A stretch of DNA of 64,000 bases from Ruminococcaceae bacterium UBA1036 (GCA_002316805.1 DCEF01000010.1:124001-188000), one strand, 5' to 3'; counted from the stretch's first letter, positions 26,658 through 35,215 are shown. Translations and numbers: made by a program. The notes: generated from the sequence alone by a model not told the origin.

Positions 26658-27935
26658 ATGAATCCCGCAGAATTTTATGGCGGCATTATAAGGAAGAAAA
26701 TCCCGAAAAATCCAAAGCTGGCGGGCAATATGATAAAAGCGGGCCTTCATCTTGAATCGTTCCGCTGTGCACATTTCCCCGAAAAAGAAATGCCAAAAGC
26801 ATACCAATACCTTAATTATATGGCGGTCAAAGTCGTGGCAGACGCCCTCGAAAATTCTGAAACATACGTCTGGACAAATATTTTTGCTCCGGCAGAGCTG
26901 CTTCAGACATTTGGCATGACGTGCGTCTCCATGGAATGCCTCGCATCTTACCTTTCCGGGTTCTACCTGGAAGATTATTTCATCGACCTTGCCGAAAACC
27001 AAGGCATAGCATCAACGCTGTGCTCCTACCATAAAAATTTCATCGGTGCGGCGTCTGCAGGCATACTTCCCGACCCCATACTCGGCGTCACTACATCAAT
27101 GATATGCGACGGCAACATAAATACTTTCCGCTACTTAAACAGCCAATGCGGCGTGCCGTGCTTTATAATAGATATCCCGCACAGCTGGTCGCCCGAAGCG
27201 GAAAATTACGTTGTGCGCCAGCTTAAGCAACTTATTCCTGTGCTGGAAGAAAAGTCCGGTAAAAAGTATGATGAAGACGCACTTAAGGAAACGCTTAAAA
27301 GGGAAAACGAATCAAAAAAGCATTTCTTTAGTGCCCTGCAAAAGCGTCTGGTTCACGCATACCCAAACACGATGACGCTTGTTTTGTTTCTCCTCCTTGC
27401 TACACATCTTAATATGGGTTCACAGTGGGTGCTCGATTTTTTCCGTATGCTGGATAAAGAAATTGGTACGTATCCGTCACCGAAAAACGAAAAGCGCCTC
27501 ATGTGGATACATCTTACCCCTTACACTGAACCCACGCTCAGTAAATATCTTAATTACAACCCTAAGTACGCTATTGTCTGTGACGATTTTAACCTCGATT
27601 ATACTGAGATGCTCGACACAGAGTATCCCCTGCACGCACTCGCAAAAAAGATGATATGCAACATATACAATGGCGACTTCAGTCGCAAGGCCGATGCGTG
27701 CGCCGCCTATGCCCAAAAATACAACTGCGACGGGGTAGTTGAGTTCTGCCACTGGGGCTGCAAGCAGTCCTGCGGAGGTGCGCTACTTATAAAGGACAAA
27801 ATGAGAAAAATCGGTAAGCCAATGCTTATACTCGACGGCGACGCGCTTGACCGGCGCAACAACCACGACGGGCAGATACGCACGCGTTTCGAGGCATTCC
27901 TCGAAGTGCTTGAGAATGGACAGGGGGCAATTTGA
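26658..27935 (+). CDS. 2-hydroxyacyl-CoA dehydratase subunit, HgdB/FldC-like
   Basis: One subunit of a dehydratase that removes water from a 2-hydroxyacyl-CoA by a ketyl-radical mechanism, using a [4Fe-4S] cluster in each subunit. The 425 residues show the family layout: IFAPAELLQTFGM near residue 75, the cysteines in MECLASYLSG, TLCSYHKNFIGAA and FCHWGCKQSCGGA, and a C-terminal DGDALDRRNNHDGQIRTRFEAFLE typical of HgdB-type subunits. ATG 26658 is preceded by GGTGA, a partial SD. The next gene starts directly after the stop and supplies a second subunit plus the activator. The substrate is not evident, and no CoA-transferase adjoins. Confidence 0.85.
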   Translation: MNPAEFYGGIIRKKIPKNPKLAGNMIKAGLHLESFRCAHFPEKEMPKAYQYLNYMAVKVVADALENSETYVWTNIFAPAELLQTFGMTCVSMECLASYLSGFYLEDYFIDLAENQGIASTLCSYHKNFIGAASAGILPDPILGVTTSMICDGNINTFRYLNSQCGVPCFIIDIPHSWSPEAENYVVRQLKQLIPVLEEKSGKKYDEDALKETLKRENESKKHFFSALQKRLVHAYPNTMTLVLFLLLATHLNMGSQWVLDFFRMLDKEIGTYPSPKNEKRLMWIHLTPYTEPTLSKYLNYNPKYAIVCDDFNLDYTEMLDTEYPLHALAKKMICNIYNGDFSRKADACAAYAQKYNCDGVVEFCHWGCKQSCGGALLIKDKMRKIGKPMLILDGDALDRRNNHDGQIRTRFEAFLEVLENGQGAI

Positions 27936-29648
27936 TTGATTGGCTATGTCTGCAAATATACACCTGTAGAAATGCTCGAATCGATGGGTGCCGAAATGGT
28001 GCGTATTGAGCCTGAGGTAACGGATTTTGACTTGGCGGACGCTGCCCTCCACCCAAATCTCTGCTCTTATGCTAAAGCTGTCCTCGAAGATTTCGCACAG
28101 AAAGATTACGACGGCATTGTTCTTACTACATGCTGCGATTCCGTAAGGCGGCTGTATGACGTTTTGCACAGCCGCTATCCAGATAAATTTATTTACCTTC
28201 TTGACTTTCCGCGCATGGCAAATGATTTTTCTGCCAGTCTCTTTGAATCTCAGATTAAGAAGCTCGCAGAATCCTATCAAAATTTTTCAGCGAATAAATT
28301 CAACGCCGATATTTTCAGAAAAAAGATGCCCGGCTGCCACGGCAAAATAAATGTGAACCGTGGAATCAACAATTCCGGTCGCCCTTCAGTCATCATAGCA
28401 GGCGCGCGCTGTGACAGGCCGTTTCTGGATATAGTGCAGGAAAGCGGAGCATATATCTTATCCGACATAACATGCACAGGGCTCGAACGGAAATTCAGCA
28501 CAACCGATATGCCGGAAAACAGCGGCCAGCTGCTCAGGTCCTACGCCGGGCAGCTTTTATGCCAAGTGCCATGCATGCGCATGACAGACCTTTCGAGGCG
28601 CAAAAAGCTATGGCAACAGCTTACGCAGAAAGCTGACGGCATTATTTACCACACAGTAAAATTCTGCGACAATTATTCTTTCGAATATGCAGCCATACGC
28701 CGTAAAGCGGGTATCCCAGTCCTTAAGGTCGAAACAGATACAACGCCTCAGTGCGAAGGCCAGTTGCGCACACGCATTGAAGCATTTCTGGAATCGCTCC
28801 GCGCTAATAAAAAGCATCAGGGCGAAAGCACCGACAAAAGCAGTGAAAACAATAAAAGGAATAAAGTCTATGTCCTTGGCATTGACAGTGGCTCAACCTC
28901 AACAAATGCAGTCATTATTGACGGGGAAAAACATATCATAGCCGATGACACTATCCCGACCGGCGCAAAAGTTTCGGAGTCCGCCGAAAAAATACGCAGT
29001 AAAGTCACTTCCAAAGCAGGGCTTGCGGAAAAAGACATAACCATGACCGTAACAACAGGCTACGGGCGCGTTTCTATACCGTTTGCAGACAGGAACGTTA
29101 CCGAAATCTCATGCCACGGCAAAGGCGCACAATATTTTAACCCTAACGTGCGCACTATCCTCGATATCGGCGGGCAGGATTCCAAGGCAATACGGCTCAA
29201 TGGCAAAGGCGAAGTAGCCGATTTTGTTATGAACGACAAGTGCGCCGCCGGGACCGGACGGTTCCTTGAAGCAATGGCGCGCACACTTGAGCTCGATGTT
29301 TCAGAGCTCGGCCCTGTTTCCATGAAATCCACAAAAGCCGTCGCTATAAGCTCAATGTGTACTGTTTTCGCTGAGTCTGAAGTAATATCGCTTATTGCGC
29401 AGAATAAAGAAAAGGCGGATATCGTCCACGGCATACACAACGCCATTGCCGGCAAGGCATTCTCGCTGCTCAGCCGCGTTGAGCCGCAGCCAGAGTATAT
29501 GATGACCGGTGGTGTTGCACATAACGCCGGTGTTGTTAAGGCCGTAGAAGAAAAGCTTGGCGCAAAGCTTTTTATATGCCCTAAACCTGAAATTGTAGGG
29601 GCCGTTGGTGCGGCATTGGCTGGGCTGGAGGAAGTGCTTTCTGGTTAA
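27936..29648 (+). CDS. Fusion of a 2-hydroxyacyl-CoA dehydratase subunit and its ATP-dependent activator
   Basis: A 570-residue protein with two parts. Residues 1 to about 295 resemble the second dehydratase subunit (HPNLCSYAKAVLED, VLTTCCDSVRRLYD, FPRMANDF). After a polar linker, residues from about 310 form a BcrA/BadF/HgdC-type activator: GIDSGSTSTNAVI (phosphate 1), DIGGQDSKAI (phosphate 2) and TGGVAHNAGVV (adenosine). Cys436 (DKCAAGTGRF) and Cys475 (SSMCTVF) are 39 residues apart, the spacing I recall for the two cluster cysteines of HgdC, whose dimer shares one [4Fe-4S]. The start is TTG 27936, directly after the stop of the partner. Fusing subunit and activator would fix a 1:1 ratio, although the activator normally acts catalytically. 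Confidence 0.83.
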   Translation: MIGYVCKYTPVEMLESMGAEMVRIEPEVTDFDLADAALHPNLCSYAKAVLEDFAQKDYDGIVLTTCCDSVRRLYDVLHSRYPDKFIYLLDFPRMANDFSASLFESQIKKLAESYQNFSANKFNADIFRKKMPGCHGKINVNRGINNSGRPSVIIAGARCDRPFLDIVQESGAYILSDITCTGLERKFSTTDMPENSGQLLRSYAGQLLCQVPCMRMTDLSRRKKLWQQLTQKADGIIYHTVKFCDNYSFEYAAIRRKAGIPVLKVETDTTPQCEGQLRTRIEAFLESLRANKKHQGESTDKSSENNKRNKVYVLGIDSGSTSTNAVIIDGEKHIIADDTIPTGAKVSESAEKIRSKVTSKAGLAEKDITMTVTTGYGRVSIPFADRNVTEISCHGKGAQYFNPNVRTILDIGGQDSKAIRLNGKGEVADFVMNDKCAAGTGRFLEAMARTLELDVSELGPVSMKSTKAVAISSMCTVFAESEVISLIAQNKEKADIVHGIHNAIAGKAFSLLSRVEPQPEYMMTGGVAHNAGVVKAVEEKLGAKLFICPKPEIVGAVGAALAGLEEVLSG

Positions 29649-29688
29649 ACTTGCGTGTTGGCTTTAATATTCAAGCATGAGAAAAAGC

Positions 29689-29717
29689 TTGCATTTAGCG
29701 TCTAAATCTGGTAGGAT
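29689..29717 (+). promoter_or_regulatory. Promoter of rpmB
   Basis: TTGCAT (29689-29694), 17-base spacer, TAGGAT (29712-29717), about 50 bases ahead of the rpmB start. I see no terminator between the activase stop and this promoter. Confidence 0.65.
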
Positions 29718-29765
29718 ATAGATGTTACTTTGTAAAAGAAGCCTTTTAAAGGAGGTGCAGATAAA

Positions 29766-29954
29766 ATGGCAAAATGCGCAATATGCGGCAAAGAAGTTGC
29801 TTTCAGCAAACAGGTTTCCCACTCTCACAGGCGTTCGGGCAGGACTTGGAAAGCAAACGTAAGGCGTGTAAAAGCAATCGTTAACGGTTCCCCAAAGAAG
29901 ATTTACGCCTGCACCCGCTGCCTTCGTTCAGGTAAGGTAAAGCGTGCTGTCTGA
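29766..29954 (+). CDS. rpmB: 50S ribosomal protein L28, zinc-binding form
   Basis: Large-subunit ribosomal protein, 62 residues. It is the cysteine-containing form: two CxxC pairs (CAIC at 4-7 and CTRC near 51-54) should bind one zinc. SHSHRRSGRTWKANVRRV is the conserved core. ATG 29766 has a strong AAGGAGG SD. It is a single-gene unit with its own promoter and a strong terminator. Confidence 0.97.
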   Translation: MAKCAICGKEVAFSKQVSHSHRRSGRTWKANVRRVKAIVNGSPKKIYACTRCLRSGKVKRAV

Positions 29955-29970
29955 TGAAATATGCAGATTA

Positions 29971-30002
29971 GGGCAAAGTGCAATTGCACTTTGCCCTATT
30001 TT
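29971..30002 (+). terminator. Terminator after rpmB
   Basis: Perfect 11-bp stem GGGCAAAGTGC with GCACTTTGCCC around a four-base AATT loop (29971-29996), followed by TATTTTTAT. It lies 16 bases after the rpmB stop and may also serve the convergent plsY. Confidence 0.9.
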
Positions 30003-30033
30003 TATAGCACCACTAAATTTGAGCAATGAAAAG

Positions 30034-30747
30034 CTACGCGTTTTTATGCTTAACCGTTATTTTTTTCTCTGTGCCATTTCTCAAACGCTTAATATTCGCT
30101 TTATGCCTCCAGATCAGGATAACTGAAAAAAGAAACGCTATGGCAGTCGTTATCCATACATACAACATTGAATATGGGCCATAGGCGGATATCCTGTTGC
30201 AGTAATCATAATAGAAAAAGATAAAAGTAGAAAATGGGAACGACGCTGCCGCCAAAATAGATGAAATTGAAATTATCTTTGTTATAATAAGCGTAACGAT
30301 AAATACAGAAATCGCCACAACAAATATGCGCCAGTCAAGTACAAGCATAAGCGCAGAAGTTGAAAGGATACCCTTTCCTCCGCGGAATCCAAAGTAAATC
30401 GGATAAATATGGCCTATTACACATGCAAATCCTGCAAGGAACACTCCATATTGAATATAATACGGCGGAAAACTATTTACCGCACAGGCATGCTGAAATA
30501 TAGCCTTTCCAATCAGCGAGGCAACCACACATTTTGCAAAATCGCATATGGTTGTAAAAACAGCAGCTTTTGCCCCAACCGATCGAAGCACATTAGTCAT
30601 GCCGGCATTCCCGCTACCCATGCTGCGGATATCGGAATTGCTGAACTTTTTGGTGAAAATAATCGAAAAGCTCATGCTTCCAATCAGATATGCAATCAGC
30701 ACGGCTGCCAGAGCCGGCAGGGCAAGCGCCTCGAAGACCTTCCCCAT
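30034..30747 (-). CDS. plsY: Glycerol-3-phosphate acyltransferase PlsY
   Basis: Integral membrane enzyme that transfers the acyl group from acyl-phosphate (made by PlsX, 13855-14880) to glycerol 3-phosphate. Several hydrophobic helices are visible. The cytoplasmic motifs are present: SMGSGNAGMTNVLRSVG near residue 40, GHIYPIYFGFRGGKGI near residue 112, and ISISSILAA in the third. At 237 residues it is somewhat longer than usual, with a basic tail. It follows der by six bases, the common der-plsY arrangement. Confidence 0.94.
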   Translation of the reverse strand: MGKVFEALALPALAAVLIAYLIGSMSFSIIFTKKFSNSDIRSMGSGNAGMTNVLRSVGAKAAVFTTICDFAKCVVASLIGKAIFQHACAVNSFPPYYIQYGVFLAGFACVIGHIYPIYFGFRGGKGILSTSALMLVLDWRIFVVAISVFIVTLIITKIISISSILAAASFPFSTFIFFYYDYCNRISAYGPYSMLYVWITTAIAFLFSVILIWRHKANIKRLRNGTEKKITVKHKNA

Positions 30748-30753
30748 ATTTCC

Positions 30754-32085
30754 TTATCCTCCCTGTTTTTCTCCGCGCTCACGCACAACAAAGCAAATAG
30801 GTGTTCCGCTAAGGCCGAACGTTTCGCGGATAGTATTTTCCAGATAACGCTGATAAGAAAAATGAAATAGCTGTTTCGAGTTGACAAAGAATACAAAAGT
30901 CGGCGGTTTAGCGCTGACCTGCGTCATATAATAAATTTTCAGCCTCCTTCCCTTATCTGTTGGCGGCTGCACACGCGAAACAGCCTGTGACAGCACGTCG
31001 TTAAGTCTGCCTGTTGAAATGCGCATTGCATTTGACTTGGCAGCGCTGCAAACAGCTTCAAAAAGGTTATTTACACGCTGCCCAGTTTTCGCCGAAATAA
31101 AGATTATCTCAGCATAAGCCATAAATGAAAAATCCTGCTCAAGTTGCCTTCGGTAAAGCGACAAAGTGTGGCTGTCTTTTTCAATGGCGTCCCACTTATT
31201 TACGGCGATGACACAGCCTTTTCCGGCTTCGTGCGCAAGGCCGGCGACCTTTGAGTCCTGCTCCGTGAAGCCTTCTGTCCCGTCTATCATGATAACGCAT
31301 ACATCGCTGCGGTCGATGGCCATCTGGGCGCGTAGCGTGCTGTAATGCTCAACAGCATCCTCTACACGGCTTTTACGCCTCAGGCCCGCCGTATCGGTAA
31401 GAAGAAACCGCCCTAACTGATTTTCAACAGTGATATCTACAGCGTCGCGTGTTGTTCCGGCCTGATTTGAAACAATGCAGCGGTCTTCGCCACAAATATA
31501 ATTTACAAGCGACGATTTTCCAACATTAGGTTTACCTATGATGGCAACTTTGATTAAATCATTGCTGCTATCATCATTCTCTTCCGGCGGGAAGCGGCTT
31601 GTAACAGCATCAAGCAAATCGCCTGTTCCATGGCCATGGACAGATGAAACAGCAATAGGATCCCCAAGCGCAAGGTTGTAAAATTCATAAAATTCTGCAG
31701 ACGGCGCACCCACACTGTCGCACTTATTGACGCAGAGGATTATCGGCTTCCCGCTTTTGCGCAGCATAGAGGCAATCTCGCTGTCAGACGAAGTTACACC
31801 CGTGCGTATATCCGTAACAAAGACAATCACATCTGCAGCTTCTATAGCTAATTCAGCCTGCTCACGTATTTTCGAAAGGATCTCATTTCCTTTGCCGGTG
31901 TCAATGCCGCCTGTGTCAGCAAGTGAAAAAGTGCGGCCATTCCACTCGCAGTCAGCATAGACTCTATCACGTGTAACACCGGGCGTATCATTTACAATGG
32001 AAACACGCCGCCCAACAAGTTTATTGAAAAGTGTGGATTTTCCAACATTCGGCCTGCCAACTATAGCCACGACCGGTTTTGACAT
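30754..32085 (-). CDS. der: Ribosome assembly GTPase Der (EngA)
   Basis: GTPase with two tandem G domains needed for 50S subunit maturation. G1 motifs GRPNVGKSTLFN (residues about 9-20) and GKPNVGKSSLVN (about 183-194) are both intact, with DTPGVTRDR and NQAGTTRDAVD as the matching switch regions, NKCD and NKWD as G4, and a C-terminal KH-like domain. I set the start at ATG 32085 (443 residues): SD GGAAG lies eight bases upstream, while the in-frame GTG at 32094 abuts the SD. It leads the der-plsY operon from its own promoter. Confidence 0.96.
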   Translation of the reverse strand: MSKPVVAIVGRPNVGKSTLFNKLVGRRVSIVNDTPGVTRDRVYADCEWNGRTFSLADTGGIDTGKGNEILSKIREQAELAIEAADVIVFVTDIRTGVTSSDSEIASMLRKSGKPIILCVNKCDSVGAPSAEFYEFYNLALGDPIAVSSVHGHGTGDLLDAVTSRFPPEENDDSSNDLIKVAIIGKPNVGKSSLVNYICGEDRCIVSNQAGTTRDAVDITVENQLGRFLLTDTAGLRRKSRVEDAVEHYSTLRAQMAIDRSDVCVIMIDGTEGFTEQDSKVAGLAHEAGKGCVIAVNKWDAIEKDSHTLSLYRRQLEQDFSFMAYAEIIFISAKTGQRVNNLFEAVCSAAKSNAMRISTGRLNDVLSQAVSRVQPPTDKGRRLKIYYMTQVSAKPPTFVFFVNSKQLFHFSYQRYLENTIRETFGLSGTPICFVVRERGEKQGG

Positions 32086-32151
32086 CCACGTCACTTCCTG
32101 TTCTAAATAATTAAATATTATGGTAATTTTTTAACTTTTATTATATATAAG

Positions 32152-32180
32152 ATTATGGCATGATTTTTTTGTTTCGTCAA
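32152..32180 (-). promoter_or_regulatory. Promoter of der-plsY
   Basis: TTGACG (32180 to 32175), 17-base spacer, CATAAT (32157 to 32152), each one base off consensus. The leader to the ATG is about 60 bases. Confidence 0.75.
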
Positions 32181-32502
32181 GCAGACAAAACAACCAAAAA
32201 AATAATTATCCAATGGCCAAGACATGGTTTTTAATTTGCGGGCAAAGCCCTATTATTTTTCTCGCATTTTCACATCCGTGCCAACATAAATATTCCTGCA
32301 CCAAAATTCTCTGCCATTTATAAAATACTCTGCTCCGATATTCATGTGAAATACAATATGATATTTGCAATTCCATTTTTGTGAGATAAAATAAATGGAC
32401 GCCATTCATGATTTTAAATGTCTTCCTTTGCTTTCTACACATTCGGCAAAAACATTTTACGAAACTACTTTTCTATAGAGTATAGAGTGGTTTTTCTAAT
32501 AC
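32181..32502. other. AT-rich intergenic stretch without a recognisable gene
   Basis: Between the rpmF terminator and the der promoter lie about 320 bases that are clearly richer in A and T than their neighbours. A 78-codon reading frame on the minus strand (32206-32442) has no SD and a composition unlike neighbouring genes; I do not recognise it. A short GGGC-TTT-GCCC hairpin lies near 32238-32250. It could be a decayed gene or a small RNA locus, but nothing firm is visible. Confidence 0.4.
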
Positions 32503-32533
32503 AAAAAAAAGAAGGATGTACATCCTTCTTTCA
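32503..32533 (-). terminator. Terminator after rpmF
   Basis: Palindromic stem AAAGAAGGATG-TACATCCTTCTTT on the minus strand running into eight T residues, starting 17 bases after the rpmF stop. Confidence 0.85.
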
Positions 32534-32549
32534 AACAGCAGAAACAGGC

Positions 32550-32735
32550 TCAGGCATTCGTTGTCTTTATAACTTCTCTGCCTTTGTAATAGCCGCAATT
32601 ACTGCATACTTTATGCGGGGCAGTCAGTTCTCCGCATTTTGGGCATTTTACCAATGCAGGCTCACTGATTTTCCATACATTGGAACGTCTCTTGTTCTGC
32701 CTTGCGCTTGAAGTTTTTCTCTTTGGTACTGCCAT
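32550..32735 (-). CDS. rpmF: 50S ribosomal protein L32, zinc-binding form
   Basis: Large-subunit ribosomal protein. With the start at ATG 32735 (61 residues) it reads MAVPKRKTSSARQNKRR, the family N-terminus, with SD GGAGG eight bases upstream. The upstream in-frame codons in the SD region are not used. CPKCG and CSNCG give a four-cysteine zinc site. It follows yceD, the conserved yceD-rpmF pair. The plsX gene that often follows is elsewhere in this window. Confidence 0.97.
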   Translation of the reverse strand: MAVPKRKTSSARQNKRRSNVWKISEPALVKCPKCGELTAPHKVCSNCGYYKGREVIKTTNA

Positions 32736-32778
32736 GTTCAGCACCTCCTCGCAAATTATATTTCAGGCAAATCAAAAA

Positions 32779-33273
32779 TTAGTGAATAAGATTTTTCAGC
32801 ATATCGAACCGCGTGTCGGTCTGCTGAACGTTGCAGCCGCATGGGCCATCGTTCAAGTTTTTACCACACACAGGGCAAATCCCCTTGCAGTCTTCTTTAC
32901 ACAGGAACTTTGTCGGAAGCTGTAGGAGGATATCTTCACGTGCCAGTTCATCAAGATTAAGCCGCTCATCATGCACTTCAACAAAACGGTCATCATTGTC
33001 ATTTTCAAGAGAAACGACAAGAGTATGCGAAAAAGGATAACACAACTCCTTTTCAATCTGCCTTGCGCACCGGTCACACGGAACTGAAAAATGAAACGAC
33101 GCGGTGAATTTCAGCTCCGCAAAGCCGGATTTTCCCGTTACAGCTCCTTCAATTTTCACCGGTGACACAAATGGATGGACATTGTCTACCTCAACCTGAG
33201 ACATATCCATTTCATACTTAAAAGGAAGCAAGCCACTCCGGTCAGCTAATATCTTTTTTAAATCAAGGATCAT
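32779..33273 (-). CDS. yceD: YceD family protein (DUF177), linked to 23S rRNA accumulation
   Basis: Small protein of the YceD/DUF177 family, linked in plants and E. coli to 23S rRNA accumulation and almost always encoded before rpmF. It has the family CDRCARQIE motif near residue 72 and a cysteine-rich C-terminal part, CKEDCKGICPVCGKNLN, that may bind zinc. I place the start at ATG 33273 (MILDLKKIL, 164 residues) with SD GAGG six bases upstream. The GTG at 33288 lacks an SD. Confidence 0.9.
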   Translation of the reverse strand: MILDLKKILADRSGLLPFKYEMDMSQVEVDNVHPFVSPVKIEGAVTGKSGFAELKFTASFHFSVPCDRCARQIEKELCYPFSHTLVVSLENDNDDRFVEVHDERLNLDELAREDILLQLPTKFLCKEDCKGICPVCGKNLNDGPCGCNVQQTDTRFDMLKNLIH

Positions 33274-33299
33274 ACCATACCTCGGCACTACGTTTTTTA

Positions 33300-33328
33300 A
33301 TTATATCGGCAAAGTGCCTTTTTGTCAA
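33300..33328 (-). promoter_or_regulatory. Consensus sigma-A promoter for yceD-rpmF
   Basis: TTGACA (33328 to 33323), 17-base spacer, TATAAT (33305 to 33300). Both hexamers are perfect. The predicted leader is only about 20 bases. Confidence 0.9.
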
Positions 33329-33400
33329 TAGCATTCCACAAAACCACCAAATCCGCAAAATAGGCCGGAGCGCAAAACACCCCAGCTTAAGCGGCAAAAG

Positions 33401-33817
33401 TCAAACGATTTTTGCTATCTTGCGAATCGAATCCGGGAGAATGTTTTCTTCTGCGGAAACAAGTAGCGTTATTTTCGTGTCAGCAATTGATGAAAGCTTA
33501 TTCATTTTTTCAGCAAAAGAAGCGAGGGCAAGTATGTCCTGCCCTATAATCTTCATCGTCGAGTCAACAAATATATCCGTAACATCATAATTGCCAGCAC
33601 AGATGCCGCAAATGAATCCGCTCAGTGCATCAAGCCCCTGAATGCCATAGGAATCGATGTTGATAAGGCGCACATCATGTGAAATGTCGTAATTAAGATG
33701 GGTGCCTTTCGCGATGACAACTACATTTCCATTTGAATTTTGGGCTGCCTGGTTGGCATGCTCCACAAGCCTTTTCGTCTTTCCTGTTCCCTTTTTCCCG
33801 ATAATAAGATTTATCAT
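33401..33817 (-). CDS. Small P-loop protein of unknown function
   Basis: A 138-residue soluble protein that begins MINLIIGKKGTGKTKRL, a Walker A motif (GKKGTGKT at residues 7-14). A possible Walker B is the hydrophobic run before Asp in DVTDIFVDSTM, near residues 82-92. No helicase, kinase or transporter motif follows, so it is a minimal nucleotide-binding domain. The start ATG 33817 has SD GGAGGAG. It lies 57 bases after pgi on the same strand and may share its transcript. I recall similar short ATP-binding proteins in Clostridia but no assigned role. Confidence 0.75.
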   Translation of the reverse strand: MINLIIGKKGTGKTKRLVEHANQAAQNSNGNVVVIAKGTHLNYDISHDVRLINIDSYGIQGLDALSGFICGICAGNYDVTDIFVDSTMKIIGQDILALASFAEKMNKLSSIADTKITLLVSAEENILPDSIRKIAKIV

Positions 33818-33874
33818 GGTTTGCTCCTCCTAATATATAAATTATTGCCAGTTGCTGCCCTCTGAAGACATAAT

Positions 33875-35215
33875 TTATTTTTTAAGGCGTGCTTCCAGAA
33901 CAGCTTTTTCACCTTCATAGCCCGGTTTGCCAAGAAGGGCAAACATATTTTTCTTATAGCTTTCAACGCCCGGCTGGTTGAACGGGTTTATGCCAAGCAG
34001 ATACCCTGAAACCGCGCAGGCTTTTTCGAAGAAATAAATCAGGCTGCCAAGCGATTCCTCCGAAAAATCGGGGACATGAATAATTGTATTAGGCACCCCG
34101 CCGTCAGTATGGGCAAGTAACGTGCCTTCGAAAGCTTTTTCATTTACATAGGACATTTTCTGGCCTGCCAAGAAATTAAGGCCGTCAGCATTATCGGCAT
34201 CTTTTTCGATTACAAGGTCTTCAGCAGGCTTGTCAACAATTACTACCGTCTCCATCAGGCTGCGCCTGCCCTGCTGTATATATTGGCCAAGAGAATGCAG
34301 GTCTGTTGTAAAAATACATGAAGCAGGGAACAGGCCCTTATTGTCTTTGCCCTCACTCTCACTGAAAAGCTGCTTCCACCATTCGCCCATCATCTGAAAA
34401 CGCGGCTCATAGCTTGCGAGGATTTCAACTTCCTTGCCTCTGCGGTACAGAATATTACGAATCGCCGCATAGCGGTAGCAGTCGTTTTTTGAAAGGTCAG
34501 GATCGTCAAATTCATTCATCGATGCTGCGGCGCCTTTCATCAGCGATGAAATATCAGCACCTGAAACAGCAATTGGCAGCAGCCCTACGGCCGTAAGTAC
34601 AGAGTAGCGCCCGCCAACATCATCAGGCACCACAAAAGTTTCATATTTTTCACGGTCTGCAAGTGCTTTCAGTGTTCCGTGTGCCTTGTCGGTTGTACAG
34701 TAAATGCGCTTTGCAGCCTCTGCTTTGCCATATTTCTTCTCAAGCTGGCTGCGGAAAAAGCGGAATGCAACAGACGGCTCCGTCGTTGTGCCCGACTTTG
34801 AAATGACGTTTACTGAAACGTCTTTCCCTTTACAGAGTTCCAGGGTTTCTGTCAAAGTTGTTGAACTTAAGCTGTTACCTATGAAATAAATATCTGGTGT
34901 ATCTTTCTTTAAAGAATTATAGTTCTGTGATTTCAGAAATTCGATTGCCGCGCGCGCACCCAGATAGGAACCGCCTATGCCTATAACTACAAAAGCCTGA
35001 GAGTTAGAGCGTATGCGCTCTGCGGCTTTTAGGATGCGGTCGAACTCATTTTTATCATACGTCTCCGGAAGGCGTATCCACCCGCGAAAATCGCTGCCAA
35101 GGCCTGTACCATCATGGAGCATTTCATGGGCAAGCCGCACCTGCGGGGCAATTCCCTCATACTCCTCATCATCTATAAAGCCTGAAAGGTGGTGCATATC
35201 AAGCTTAACTGACAT
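33875..35215 (-). CDS. pgi: Glucose-6-phosphate isomerase
   Basis: Interconverts glucose 6-phosphate and fructose 6-phosphate in glycolysis. The 446-residue length is that of the compact Firmicute form. Family segments are readable: IGIGGSYLGARAA near residue 78, VNVISKSGTTTEP near residue 135, and GEWWKQLFSESEGKD with the catalytic glutamate region. Start ATG 35215 has SD AGGAGG with seven bases of spacing. It has its own promoter upstream. Confidence 0.97.
   Translation of the reverse strand: MSVKLDMHHLSGFIDDEEYEGIAPQVRLAHEMLHDGTGLGSDFRGWIRLPETYDKNEFDRILKAAERIRSNSQAFVVIGIGGSYLGARAAIEFLKSQNYNSLKKDTPDIYFIGNSLSSTTLTETLELCKGKDVSVNVISKSGTTTEPSVAFRFFRSQLEKKYGKAEAAKRIYCTTDKAHGTLKALADREKYETFVVPDDVGGRYSVLTAVGLLPIAVSGADISSLMKGAAASMNEFDDPDLSKNDCYRYAAIRNILYRRGKEVEILASYEPRFQMMGEWWKQLFSESEGKDNKGLFPASCIFTTDLHSLGQYIQQGRRSLMETVVIVDKPAEDLVIEKDADNADGLNFLAGQKMSYVNEKAFEGTLLAHTDGGVPNTIIHVPDFSEESLGSLIYFFEKACAVSGYLLGINPFNQPGVESYKKNMFALLGKPGYEGEKAVLEARLKK

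Noticed and set aside
27936..29648. A frameshift or assembly join between the dehydratase part and the activator part
   Set aside because: The frame is continuous over a typical polar linker, and both parts keep their motifs, so a genuine fusion is the simpler reading.
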